Assembly: GCA_030145015.1 (NCBI GenBank)
Contig: JAQYWI010000021.1
Location: 1-44,263, forward strand
Length of the DNA: 44,263 nucleotides
Direction: 5' to 3'
From: Desulfobacterales bacterium
GTDB lineage: Bacteria; Desulfobacterota; Desulfobacteria; Desulfobacterales; JAHEIW01
The notes beneath the pieces are model-generated. The model was not told the origin of the DNA. It saw nothing but the letters and a program-made list of their open reading frames with translations, and did no database searches. Below are positions 9,430 through 17,955 of the stretch, piece after piece. Positions within the stretch are counted from its first letter, which is position 1; the number at the start of each line of letters is the position of its first letter. The position numbers and the translations under genes were made by a program.

Positions 9430-10782
9430 TTAACCAAGGGCAGCTTTAACGACGTTCGCAATCTGCCGACAATAGCGCTGAGTTTCATCTTTATCGGGCC
9501 CTTCCACCATCACCCGGCACAGCGGCTGCGTCCCGGAATAACGCACCAGTACCCTGCCCTTCTCGCCCAGGCGACCCTCTACTGAACGAATCGCAGCCAT
9601 AATCTCCGGAACACCTTCAATCTCCGGTTTTTTCTGAACATCGATATTCAGCAGAACCTGTGGAAATACAGCCATTATCCGGCTCAGTTCCGATAGCGGC
9701 TTGTTCTCTTCGCACAGGGTCTGAATCAGTCTTATCGCCGTTAACATCCCATCACCGGTAGTATGCTGATCCAGAAAAATCATGTGGCCGGAATCTTCAC
9801 CACCGATGATAGCACCGTTTGCGCGCATCTCTTCCAGCACGTAACGGTCGCCGACCTGGGTCATCAAATGCCGGATGCCCATGTCTTTGAGCGCCAATCG
9901 CAATCCTAAATTGCTCATAACGGTGCTGACAGCCAGATTATTCTTCAACAAACCTTTGCGCTTTAATGTCCTGGCACATATCGCCAGGATCCTGTCTCCG
10001 GTAATGACCCGGCCTTTTTCATCTATGGCGACCAATCGATCACCATCCCCATCAAAGGCCAGCCCGATATCAGCCTCGTTCGCGATGACGGTTTTGATTA
10101 ATTTTTGCGGATGCTCGGATCCGCAGTCCGCGTTAATATTCTGACCATCCGGATTTACACAGATCGCTTCGACCTGCGCTCCAAGATCGTGGAATAATTT
10201 GGGCGCGACTGAATAGGTTGCTCCGTTCGAACAATCCAAAACGATCTTCATAGTATTGAAGCGGGTGGTGTCAGACAGGGTGTTTTTTAAAAAAGCAAGG
10301 TAACGCTCAGATGCATCTTTAAGGCTTTCAATGTTTCCGGTGGCCCCCATAATTTCGTCGGCGGAGTTTGCTGTGTTTTCACCCAGCAGAAGATTTTCGA
10401 TCTCATCCTCTTTACTGTCAGCAAGCTTAAAACCATCGGCATCAAAGATCTTAATGCCGTTGTCGAAAAAAGGATTATGGGAGGCAGAAATCACAATTCC
10501 AGCGCTCGCATCGGTTGAAGCGGTTAAATACGCCACCGCCGGAGTCGGTAAAATACCGGCCAGATAAACTTCGCCGCCTGCGGAACAAATTCCGGCTGCG
10601 AGCGCATCTTCAATCATGTCACCCGACAGACGCGTGTCTTTTGCGATGATTATTTTGGCCCGGTTGTTGGCGCCCTTAAAAACCGATGCCACCGCCCGGC
10701 CGATTTCTTCGACGACCTCTGCTGTAAGCGGGTATTCATTTGCAGCACCACGGATACCGTCGGTGCCAAAAAGTCTGCCCAT
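9430..10782 (-). CDS. glmM: Phosphoglucosamine mutase
   Basis: A 450-residue alpha-D-phosphohexomutase. The N-terminal GRLFGTDGIRGAAN motif, the phosphoserine loop SASHNP, the metal-binding DGDGDR, the sugar-binding GEDSGH and the C-terminal phosphate-binding RYSGTQPLCRV are all intact. It converts glucosamine 6-phosphate to glucosamine 1-phosphate, feeding UDP-GlcNAc for peptidoglycan and lipopolysaccharide. The first residues MGRLFGTDGIRG are typical of GlmM rather than ManB/Pgm. The ATG start fits. Upstream are a repeat-filled gap and a hexapeptide-repeat protein, which may act in the same pathway. Confidence 0.95.
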   Translation of the reverse strand: MGRLFGTDGIRGAANEYPLTAEVVEEIGRAVASVFKGANNRAKIIIAKDTRLSGDMIEDALAAGICSAGGEVYLAGILPTPAVAYLTASTDASAGIVISASHNPFFDNGIKIFDADGFKLADSKEDEIENLLLGENTANSADEIMGATGNIESLKDASERYLAFLKNTLSDTTRFNTMKIVLDCSNGATYSVAPKLFHDLGAQVEAICVNPDGQNINADCGSEHPQKLIKTVIANEADIGLAFDGDGDRLVAIDEKGRVITGDRILAICARTLKRKGLLKNNLAVSTVMSNLGLRLALKDMGIRHLMTQVGDRYVLEEMRANGAIIGGEDSGHMIFLDQHTTGDGMLTAIRLIQTLCEENKPLSELSRIMAVFPQVLLNIDVQKKPEIEGVPEIMAAIRSVEGRLGEKGRVLVRYSGTQPLCRVMVEGPDKDETQRYCRQIANVVKAALG

Positions 10783-10798
10783 AAGTAGTCCTCTGTTA

Positions 10799-10891
10799 TA
10801 TTGGTTAAACTCGTTGAATTAGTTAAATTGGTTAAGCTGTGTATCCCGCCAAACCAATGTAACCCATAAAACCAATCGAACCAATCAAACC
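10799..10891. repeat. TTGGTTAA-type mirrored iterated repeat
   Basis: The left arm (10801-10839) iterates TTGGTTAA/TTAGTTAAA words. The right arm (10850-10891) iterates the inverted words AACCAAT/AACCCAT. Period is about 8-13 bp. The element fills the gap between glmM and the beta-helix gene, ending seven bases from that gene's stop codon. Confidence 0.75.
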
Positions 10892-10897
10892 CTGCTC

Positions 10898-12145
10898 TTA
10901 TTTGAAAGATGGAATCACACCGAGTGCCTCATTTGCAACCTGATCGACAATTCCCTGAAGCCATTTTGTTCCGATTGTCGCATCGGAAAGAGATAGTTCC
11001 TGAATAACTGAAACATAATCCAGGCCTGTCTGGGTGATTCCTTTTCGTACTTTTTCAAGAAAAGAATATAGCTGACTGGGGTCGCCTTTCTCGGTCTTTA
11101 GTCGATCAAATAAATCTTTCAGATCGACCCCCACTTGAGATAATGTCTGTTTTTGCTTAAAGGCAGAAGATGACTTTACACTTTCAGCGACCCTTTGCGC
11201 TTCCAGGCTAGCACCCATCTTTTTGTAAAAGGCGTCGAGCCGATCCATTCGCTCTGAGATCGCACAATTCAGTTTTTCTTTGAGTCCGGTTAGCAGCGCT
11301 TCCGGAAAATCTTCTGAAATAAACAGGCTGCGAACCTGTTGGTACCATTGGCTTAAAGCGATCAGATTGGCAATATAAACGATATTGTTGACCACCACCC
11401 GTTTTTTATTTCGAAAACTACCGGGTGCATACGGCAAATTGCCTTCTTTTTCTGTCCCCCCGAATAAAAGGTGCCCGGACCTGAGCTCATCCTTTCGAAC
11501 AATCGTGCCGGCAGCAACCGTGGTTCCGTAAGTTAACCGACAGGGGCCAACCAGTCCGCCCTGCCCTCCCAGGAATATTGGCGGCTGGTTTAACATAACC
11601 CCTTTGGGCACATCCCCGATCAATGAAGCGGTCGCTTTATCCTGGTTGGGCGTGAAATTAAAATGAATATAGGAACTGCCCACCTCACTGTGGTTTTTGC
11701 GGCTGGTACCGCCGGCCATCAGACAATCGCAAAAATTAATCAAGCTTCCCAGAGTCACAAACGGAAAAAGAATGGTGTGTTTGGTCCCAACCGTATGCGC
11801 GATGCTGGCCTGCTCCTCAAAAATACTTGCTGCGCGCACATGCGATCCTAAGCCGGCTTTGGCTTTTGCCAGAAAAACAGCATCTTCAAAAAACCCGCCT
11901 TTGAGTTCAGCCTCAGGACCGATCTGACAGTTCTTAAGGGTGGTTGGCGCTTCGAAACCGATTCGGGCGCCTCTTAAAATTAGGGTGGTTTCACCGAAGA
12001 TTTTAGAGCCGGCATGTATGACCACACCCTGACCTGAAATTTTATCAGCATCAACTTCTTCTCCGATTTCAATGCTATCCGGACAGTCAATGCGGACACC
12101 CTTATTGATTAACTGCGATACCGTTGATTCTTTTTGGCGTGCCAT
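10898..12145 (-). CDS. GlmU-like left-handed beta-helix protein
   Basis: Residues about 20-230 show hexapeptide-type periodicity (IEIGEEVDADKISGQGVVIHAGSKIFGE and so on) with turns typical of left-handed parallel beta-helix sugar acyltransferases, plus AGGTSRKNHSEVGS and HFNFTPNQDKATASLIGDV-like segments seen in GlmU-like proteins. There is no N-terminal nucleotidyltransferase domain (no GXGTRM motif), so it is not full GlmU. Residues 250-415 are mostly helical and unknown to me. The position behind glmM suggests a role in amino-sugar or UDP-sugar metabolism, by inference only. The ATG start is followed by RQKESTVSQLINKGVRI, a plausible cytosolic N-terminus. Confidence 0.75.
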   Translation of the reverse strand: MARQKESTVSQLINKGVRIDCPDSIEIGEEVDADKISGQGVVIHAGSKIFGETTLILRGARIGFEAPTTLKNCQIGPEAELKGGFFEDAVFLAKAKAGLGSHVRAASIFEEQASIAHTVGTKHTILFPFVTLGSLINFCDCLMAGGTSRKNHSEVGSSYIHFNFTPNQDKATASLIGDVPKGVMLNQPPIFLGGQGGLVGPCRLTYGTTVAAGTIVRKDELRSGHLLFGGTEKEGNLPYAPGSFRNKKRVVVNNIVYIANLIALSQWYQQVRSLFISEDFPEALLTGLKEKLNCAISERMDRLDAFYKKMGASLEAQRVAESVKSSSAFKQKQTLSQVGVDLKDLFDRLKTEKGDPSQLYSFLEKVRKGITQTGLDYVSVIQELSLSDATIGTKWLQGIVDQVANEALGVIPSFK

Positions 12146-12205
12146 GCCGCAACCTCAATAATCCGGCTTAAATTTATCGTAAACAAAATGAAAACACTAG
12201 TTATA

Positions 12206-12430
12206 ATCCACAGATTACCCGAATAAAAATTATCCGCAGATTACGCAGATTACACAGATTTATAAAAATTAAAAACTGTAAGTGTCCGTGTACTGCTCAC
12301 GTTTTGGCCGTCTAGCTGTTCTTCATCTCTATAAAGGAGGAATGGCATTATACAATAAATAATAATCCACGGAAATCTGCGAAATCTGCGGATATCAATC
12401 AATCTTTTGAATAATCCACCAAATCTGGGT
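12206..12430. repeat. ATCTGCGGAT-type element, full copy C
   Basis: The left arm (about 12206-12262) contains ACAGATTACCCG and ATCCGCAGATTACGCAGATT. The right arm (about 12358-12428) contains AATAATCCACGGAAATCTGC, GAAATCTGCGGATAT and AATAATCCACC. The centre shares ordered words with copy B at 8.1 kb. It occupies most of the gap between the dehydrogenase and the beta-helix gene, both leftward. Confidence 0.85.
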
Positions 12431-12440
12431 ACAGTTTTAT

Positions 12441-12493
12441 AGTGGTTGTCAAAAAAACGTTCCGATATTCAAACGTTTTTTTCTACAACCACT
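12441..12493. terminator. 53-bp inverted repeat, possible bidirectional terminator
   Basis: The arms are AGTGGTTGT plus AAAAAAACGTT on the left and AACGTTTTTTT plus ACAACCACT on the right, with one and two unpaired bases between sub-arms and a loop of about 10 bases. The A/T runs lie inside the stem, not after a GC stem, so termination is only one option; it could also be an operator or a small mobile remnant. It is 85 bases beyond the dehydrogenase stop. Confidence 0.5.
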
Positions 12494-12577
12494 TATGCCG
12501 CAATTCCATAATTCGGAACATTATTATGAAAAGCGGTATAAAATAGTTGTCAACGCCGAATTCGTAAATAAACCGGA

Positions 12578-14266
12578 TTAAGACGTGCTTTTGTTATTTT
12601 GCTTCACATCATCTTTAATGCGTTTCACATGCCCGCGGCCCAGTCCCTTGACTTCGCAACCGAGTTCAAAATAGCGCCGGATTTTTTTATCGTCGAGCAG
12701 GCCGAAACAATCTATGATCGCAGCAGGTTGGCCGGTCATTTTTACGACCTCATCGGGATTGAGGTCCAGATACGCTTTGTGCCGAACGGCGAAAATCACC
12801 GCATCGGCAAATTTCAAGGCCGGGGCGAAATCTGCATGCACCCGGGTCTCATCGAGCCTGTCCTGGTTTCGGAAAAATTGTTTCATGGAATGACCCGGTG
12901 CCGGATAGGTATCCTGTTTTTCAAGTTCCCACCAGTGCTTCACATACGGATCATGTACCGCGATCTCTGCGCCCATTTCGGTTAATTTGCGAACGACGAT
13001 TTCCGAGCCGCTGTAGCGGGTGTCGCCCACATCTTCGCGATAGGACGCGCCCAGCAGCACGATTTTCGAAGCGGCAACGATTTTGCCCATGTTGCGCAGT
13101 GCATCCCGGACCTGCTGCGGCACGCGCAACGCCCGGCTATCGTTGATATCAATGGCTGCAGGGGTGATTTTAAACACGTCATCTTCAAAGCCCATCAGCG
13201 TATGATAGGCCCAGACCCCCAATCCGCCGTCTTTTGGCAAACAATAGCCCCCGATACCGGGGCCGGGGAAAATCATATTGGAATGGGTCGGTCGTATTTT
13301 AATGGCTTCAATCACTTTAATCAGATCCACGCCATTGCGTTCGGCAAATACACTCCATTCATCTAAAAAAGCAAGAATGGCGGCCCGGTACGAATTTTCA
13401 ACAATTTTGCAGGTTTCACTTTCAATCGGCCGATCCAGCACGGTGAGCGGATATTGCTCCACGTTGAGGATAGCGGATAAAAATTCCCGAACACGTTCGC
13501 GGGCGGCTGCATTGATGCCGCTGCACACCCGCCAGAAATCACGCACTGAAGCCACATAATTGCGACCCGGCATCACGCGCTCAAATGAATGCGCCAGGAG
13601 CGGCTCAGAATCGGCCAAACCGCGTTTGCCAAAGGCTTTTTTCATGATCGGATAGGCCACGTATTCAGTCGTGCCCGGTGGTACCGTGGTTTCAATTAAG
13701 ACCAGGCACTCCGGTTTAATTTTCTCTCCGATAATCTTCAGACTGGCTTCAAGGGCAGCGATGTCGGCATGGCCCTTGCGAACATTTCCGAATGTTTCTT
13801 TAAAATAGTCGCATTGGACATCAACGATGACGACATCAGCCAGGCTAAGTGCTTCGTAGGTAAAAGTGGCAATCAATGTTTTTTTCTCTTTGACACAGCG
13901 TTCAATCAGCGGCGCCACTTCGGGATCTTCGGCTTCAACCGGTGCGATGCCTTTATTGATATAGGGTATCTTCCAGTATGACCGGGTTGAGGGGCGCTGC
14001 ATGCCGATCACAAATTTATTGGGATTGCCGCTTTGCGCATCGACTGAATCGGCCACAACGCCGGCCATCACGGCTCCGACGAAACCAACGCCCATGACCA
14101 CAACGATTTCCATGCCCATTGATCGCTGTTCTTTAACGATCTGCTGCAAACGCATAAATTCCTTCTCATAATCTTTTTGCTGTGGTAATTGAAAAATTTC
14201 GCCGGACGGACAAACCGAAACTAACGATTCAGGTGAAGAATTTCCCTTTTCATTTGAAACGTTCAT
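12578..14266 (-). CDS. UDP-sugar 6-dehydrogenase family protein
   Basis: A nucleotide-sugar dehydrogenase of the UDP-Glc/UDP-ManNAc/GDP-Man family. A Rossmann motif (VVVMGVGFVGAVMAG) begins near residue 55, then ETTVPPGTTE, ENSYRAAILAFLDEW, and the catalytic segment PGPGIGGYCLPKD with its Cys. The C-terminal UDP-binding part contains LLGASYREDVGDTRYSG. Such enzymes oxidise the C6 hydroxyl of a nucleotide sugar to a carboxylate for capsule or O-antigen uronic acids. At 562 residues it is longer than usual (about 430), with roughly 50 extra residues before the Rossmann fold that contain a helical segment. The substrate cannot be told from sequence. Confidence 0.88.
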   Translation of the reverse strand: MNVSNEKGNSSPESLVSVCPSGEIFQLPQQKDYEKEFMRLQQIVKEQRSMGMEIVVVMGVGFVGAVMAGVVADSVDAQSGNPNKFVIGMQRPSTRSYWKIPYINKGIAPVEAEDPEVAPLIERCVKEKKTLIATFTYEALSLADVVIVDVQCDYFKETFGNVRKGHADIAALEASLKIIGEKIKPECLVLIETTVPPGTTEYVAYPIMKKAFGKRGLADSEPLLAHSFERVMPGRNYVASVRDFWRVCSGINAAARERVREFLSAILNVEQYPLTVLDRPIESETCKIVENSYRAAILAFLDEWSVFAERNGVDLIKVIEAIKIRPTHSNMIFPGPGIGGYCLPKDGGLGVWAYHTLMGFEDDVFKITPAAIDINDSRALRVPQQVRDALRNMGKIVAASKIVLLGASYREDVGDTRYSGSEIVVRKLTEMGAEIAVHDPYVKHWWELEKQDTYPAPGHSMKQFFRNQDRLDETRVHADFAPALKFADAVIFAVRHKAYLDLNPDEVVKMTGQPAAIIDCFGLLDDKKIRRYFELGCEVKGLGRGHVKRIKDDVKQNNKSTS

Positions 14267-14392
14267 AAATCATCTCCGTTCTGATCTGGTTGTTGGGATT
14301 TAAAAAATGACGTATAGAATTTATCTCATAAAATGCATTTAACGCCCGATGGTAAAGTTTTAAACCGATAAAAAATGATTATTACAACAAGT

Positions 14393-14667
14393 GACTAAAG
14401 TTGGAAGTGATCTAAAGTGCCTAAAGTTGAGGAATCCTGCCCGTCGAGAGCCTCCCTTCGAGGGCCTCAGGGTCGAACGACAGGGTCGAACGATCCATTT
14501 TATTAAAAAAGATAGAGCGCCACGCGGCGCAAGCGCCTGCGCTGCGCGAGCGACACCATAACTTTAGGCATTTTAGCTCATTTTAGGCATTTTAGGCACT
14601 TCTAACTTTAGAGCACCTTTGAAACTTTTTTTCTCTGTCTTCGAAGATGAACTGCTAATTTTGAAAT
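14393..14667. repeat. CTAAAGTG-type element, copy 1
   Basis: One end iterates CTAAAGTG words (GACTAAAGTTGG, TCTAAAGTGCCTAAAGTTGA). The other iterates the inverse (ACTTTAGGCATTTTAGCTC, ATTTTAGGCATTTTAGGCAC, TAACTTTAGAGC). The middle has 14-bp tandem units around CTTCGAGAGCCTCC (one full plus degenerate copies) and 13-bp units GGGTCGAACGACA, then CGACACCATAACTTTAGG. Two further copies lie at 30.0 and 40.5 kb. This copy alone carries an extra GC-rich palindromic stretch (about 14515-14550). Confidence 0.9.
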
Positions 14668-14856
14668 CGCTTTTAATATACAGGTATCATTTTGAAATAG
14701 AATTTTATCATAAGGCCCGGTTAAATCAAAGATAATTTATTTCCGATGCGAATTAGCCCATTGGTTCAGGTTCGCGTTGAATTCGATGGTTTTGCTTCAT
14801 TGTTTAAATTGTTATATTAAAGCTTGAATTTAAAGACCGAAAGCAATAAACAAAAG
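14668..14856. other. Non-coding AT-rich spacer
   Basis: This sits between the repeat element and the inverted-repeat-bounded element. No open frame with a ribosome site is convincing. I see nothing assignable in it. Confidence 0.4.
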
Positions 14857-15176
14857 AAGTGGTTTCAAAACCCCAGATCAGGTTCAAGGGCCCCGCTGAA
14901 GCGGGATTACATGTCTAACCTAACCAGATTAATGCATGCATCAAGGCGTCCCGCTAATTTAAAGTCGTGTGTCCGAGCGTACACCTCGTGGCTGCCCCGG
15001 TTAAATTCACCGGGATGCAAGCAGAAGCCACTCCCACTAATTTTTTCGCTTTCACAATGTTTATCCGTTAATCTCTAATCTGCACAGTGGGAGCGGCATC
15101 TTGCCGCGATAAATTAGCATTTCAATTCGCGGGACAACACGACCATTGAGCCTCAGATGGGGTTTTGAAACCACTT
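14857..15176. mobile_element. 320-bp MITE-like element with 19-bp inverted ends
   Basis: AAGTGGTTTCAAAACCCCA at 14857-14875 is perfectly inverted at 15158-15176. Flanking bases stay partly similar (AGATCAGG against the inverse of CCTCAGAT). Inside is a REP-like hairpin around 15086-15112 (GGGAGCGGC, ATCTT, GCCGCGA) and a second inverted pair (GCCACTCCCACT near 15024 with AGTGGGAGCGGC near 15087). No transposase frame is credible inside. The element may be a non-autonomous transposable element; no target duplication was verified by eye. It ends 32 bases before the lipoprotein start. Confidence 0.55.
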
Positions 15177-15207
15177 TTAGGCAATGGAATCGTTTTAGGA
15201 GGCAGAA

Positions 15208-16056
15208 ATGGTCCGACGTTTTATTGTTTTTTTCGCGTGTCTGGTGGTCCTTATCGGGGTTATGGCCTGCACAACAACTCCTAAATTTAATTTCCCCCCG
15301 GGCGCCCGGGTGGGGATAATTAATCTTTTGGAACCTTATGCCACCCATCAAAATTTTAGCAGTTTCGCGACAAAGAACTTTACAAAGACCTACCCGGTTG
15401 ATTGGGATATGCCGGCGTACGCGGAGGGTAGATTAAGAACTCTGCTGGAAAAAGATGCCCGCCTTACTGTTGTGGAAATAAAGGTTTCAGAAAAGTTGAC
15501 GAGAGAATTGCTGCGCCTCAATATGGTTGAGCAGGTTATTTTATCCGAAACAGCACCACCGACAGTCCCACCGCCGGGCGCCAGGTCGTTGGATACGGTT
15601 TCGGATCCGTATGACGTACAGGTCGTTGTCGTCATCGGCAGCTATTCCGGTCCCAGCCCTTTTAGGAGTCGGGATGTCCAGCTTAAGGTTCAAGGATACG
15701 GTTTGTTTACCAGAAAGTTGTTTAGCGGCAAACTCGGGAGCGTCCTTTGGGGCCTTTTTTCATTTCGAAAAGCCTATGCGTATGCTCAAATCGGTGTGGT
15801 CGTTTACAAGGTTCAACCCGTAATTTATATCCACGGCGCCAGAACGATCGCGAAAGGCCGGCATCTCAGGCCTATCAAGAATTTTGACTGGGACGCAGAT
15901 CTTAGCAATCTACCCGAATCCGAACTCGACCACGCAAAATCCCCTATCCAGGGATACATAAACGAGGCAGTAAATAAAGCCCTTCAAAAGGCCAACCTCA
16001 CTCCCCCCCCGCCCCCCAAGAAAGTAAGAGAAATGGATCAACCGCCATCGCTTTGA
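15208..16056 (+). CDS. Predicted lipoprotein, unknown function
   Basis: 282 residues. Signal sequence with lipobox VMAC (Cys at residue 21) after a hydrophobic stretch FFACLVVLIGV, so it should be lipidated and anchored. The rest has no family that I recognise: residues about 35-110 include LLEKDARLTVVEIKVSEKL, suggestive of a fold that handles a string of dependent parts (compare CsgG-like or LPS-assembly accessory lipoproteins, unproven). A Pro-rich C-terminus (LTPPPPPKKVREMDQPP) may extend into the periplasm. Strong AGGAGG precedes the ATG. It directly follows the MITE-like element, whose right end is within its 5' region. Confidence 0.8.
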   Translation: MVRRFIVFFACLVVLIGVMACTTTPKFNFPPGARVGIINLLEPYATHQNFSSFATKNFTKTYPVDWDMPAYAEGRLRTLLEKDARLTVVEIKVSEKLTRELLRLNMVEQVILSETAPPTVPPPGARSLDTVSDPYDVQVVVVIGSYSGPSPFRSRDVQLKVQGYGLFTRKLFSGKLGSVLWGLFSFRKAYAYAQIGVVVYKVQPVIYIHGARTIAKGRHLRPIKNFDWDADLSNLPESELDHAKSPIQGYINEAVNKALQKANLTPPPPPKKVREMDQPPSL

Positions 16057-16268
16057 GCGTGTGGTAATTCATGCCTCAATTGGTTTTGAATAGGACCGGT
16101 AAAAAAAAAGAAAGTCAAATATTCCTATTAATATCAATATGTTAAATCATTATCTCGATATTTCAGGTTGAAAGACAAATAAAGTTATGATCTAATAATA
16201 TACAGTCAGAGCCCAACCGCATTGGCATTTGCTATACGGCCACTTGAAATAGAAAGGAGTTTTAATTG

Positions 16269-16664
16269 ATGGCACGCATACTTATTATCGATGATGAATC
16301 ACAAATCCGATCTATGCTCCGATTGATGTTAGAGCGGGTAGGATATGAAATCGCCGAAGCCCCTGATGGTATAGAAGGGATCCGACAATACCGGGAGAAT
16401 CCTGCGGATCTAATCATTACGGATCTTATCATGCCGAATAAAGATGGTATCGGGATGATCATCGATTTAAAGAAAGAGTTTCCCAAAGTTAAAATTATTG
16501 CCATGTCCGGAGGGGGGGTAAATCGACCTGAAGGTTATCTGGATGGGGCCAAGAAACTGGGCGCCACGCGCACCCTGACAAAACCAATTGATAGAGATGA
16601 AATGTTGAAGGCGGTTAAAGACACGCTGAAAGACACCACGGCTCCCACCGAATCATCTTCTTGA
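16269..16664 (+). CDS. CheY-like single-domain response regulator
   Basis: 131 residues forming only a receiver domain. Acidic pocket D8-D9, phosphoacceptor D52 in IITDLIMP, switch Ser in IIAMSGGG and conserved Lys in LTKPID. There is no output domain, so it probably works through protein-protein contact or a phosphorelay. AAAGGAG precedes the ATG at 16269; a TTG three bases upstream also fits. No histidine kinase is adjacent, so the partner is an orphan question. The 212-base gap before it lacks a clear terminator. Confidence 0.93.
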   Translation: MARILIIDDESQIRSMLRLMLERVGYEIAEAPDGIEGIRQYRENPADLIITDLIMPNKDGIGMIIDLKKEFPKVKIIAMSGGGVNRPEGYLDGAKKLGATRTLTKPIDRDEMLKAVKDTLKDTTAPTESSS

Positions 16665-16806
16665 TGCTTCGGCCTCGATCAACCGATTTTTATTTAAGCC
16701 ATTGCGGGTCAGCAAGAATCCATTATTTTATCCTTTCACCTCTGATCCAAACATAACCTGCTAAAATATCAAGAATATATCACGACATTATTTTTGCTAT
16801 TTAAAA

Positions 16807-16828
16807 CTTTTACAGATTGTTGTAAAAG
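16807..16828. promoter_or_regulatory. 8-6-8 palindrome CTTTTACA/TGTAAAAG
   Basis: CTTTTACA (16807-16814) and TGTAAAAG (16821-16828) are perfect inverted arms around GATTGT, 29 bases before the ATG of the repeat-containing exported protein. It is consistent with a dimeric-regulator site, by inference only. Confidence 0.45.
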
Positions 16829-16856
16829 AGGTATATTGGAGTTTACCGGTTCATCG

Positions 16857-17690
16857 ATGTTGCTAAACTTTGGGAAAGAGCACGTGAAGAAAATAGCTTT
16901 AGCATATTTGGCCATTATCCTGGTGCCGTTAAATGCAGGTGCTGATATCATCTTCTTTAAGGATGGTATGAAAACTGTCTGTGAGGACCGGGCCTGGGAA
17001 GAAGGCCAAGAAGTCAAATGTGAATACCAGGGTTTAATCTTAACTTATCAAAAGAATGACGTTGATCGAATTGAGAAAATAGAAATTGAAAAACCACCCC
17101 CAAAAAAGCAGGCTCCATCAAAAACGACTGCAGGGCTTACCAAACAATCGCCCGACATCAAGCAACCGCCATCCATCAGGAAACCTGTTCCTAAGAAGAA
17201 ATTGAAAAGCCTCACTGATAATGCCGGGGGCTTAAACACCATAGGACTTGAATTTTATAGTCCCAGGAGACCGCATAAATACTGGACCAGTAAAAATGCA
17301 AAATATAATACCTTTACGGAGGCGGTTGCAGCGCTTGCCCAACAGTATGACCGCTCGCCGGAATGGATTCAACATCATATGGGCACCACCAATGATCTTG
17401 ATGAAATTCATCGAAATTTAGCAAATCGGAAACAAAATGCGCCGGTCAAAATCCAGGCGGATGATAATGAAGAAGCGCCTGAGATTATCTTCTATGACCC
17501 GCGCAGACCCTATAAGTACTGGACGAGTACAACCGCAAAACATAACACCTTCAAAGAGGCCATTGCCGCGCTGGCCGAAAAGTATGCGCGTTCTGCGGAT
17601 TGGGTACAACAACACATCGGAGATACGAACAACCTTAATGAGATTCATCAAAATCTGGCAAATAACAAATTAGCTGAGTCGTCACAGTAA
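16857..17690 (+). CDS. Exported protein with two copies of a PRRPxKYWTS repeat
   Basis: About 277 residues. A signal peptide (VKKIALAYLAIILVPLNAGA) precedes an N-terminal part (IIFFKDGMKTVCEDRAWEEG) resembling a small beta-rich module of deltaproteobacterial proteins. A Pro/Lys-rich linker leads to two tandem repeats of about 62 residues (nt about 17245-17434 and 17485-17680). Each holds PRRPxKYWTS, then an AKxNTFxEAxAALAxxYxRS helix and an NLxEIHxNLANxK-like end. Start is uncertain: ATG 16857 or GTG 16884, both before the signal peptide; ribosome sites are weak. I do not know the repeat. The repeats look like short helical modules that could bind a partner or cell wall. Confidence 0.72.
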   Translation: MLLNFGKEHVKKIALAYLAIILVPLNAGADIIFFKDGMKTVCEDRAWEEGQEVKCEYQGLILTYQKNDVDRIEKIEIEKPPPKKQAPSKTTAGLTKQSPDIKQPPSIRKPVPKKKLKSLTDNAGGLNTIGLEFYSPRRPHKYWTSKNAKYNTFTEAVAALAQQYDRSPEWIQHHMGTTNDLDEIHRNLANRKQNAPVKIQADDNEEAPEIIFYDPRRPYKYWTSTTAKHNTFKEAIAALAEKYARSADWVQQHIGDTNNLNEIHQNLANNKLAESSQ

Positions 17691-17955
17691 ACTTTAACGT
17701 CACCAACCTTGTCTCAAAGCCGGTCTTCGCGACTTTGTGCTGTACATACCGGGTGCCGCCATGCGTGGGTCGCCTCTTAAATTATGACCTGCCACGTTTG
17801 CATTCGCATCCAATTCCTTATATTGACAACTGCTTCATTTTCCTGTACGATTTGATTGAATTATATTGTAAAATAGACTATTTATATTGTTTAACGGCTG
17901 CGATTTTTAAAGGCAGCTGCCATCGTTTGGGACCTATCCGAAAGGACCGGCATTT

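Noticed and set aside
14824..15078. 84-residue plus-strand frame
   Set aside because: It crosses the left end of the TIR-bounded element, has no ribosome site and reads low-complexity Arg/Ser sequence.
15061..15351. Minus-strand frame over the lipoprotein start
   Set aside because: It overlaps the lipoprotein's 5' end and signal; no ribosome site.
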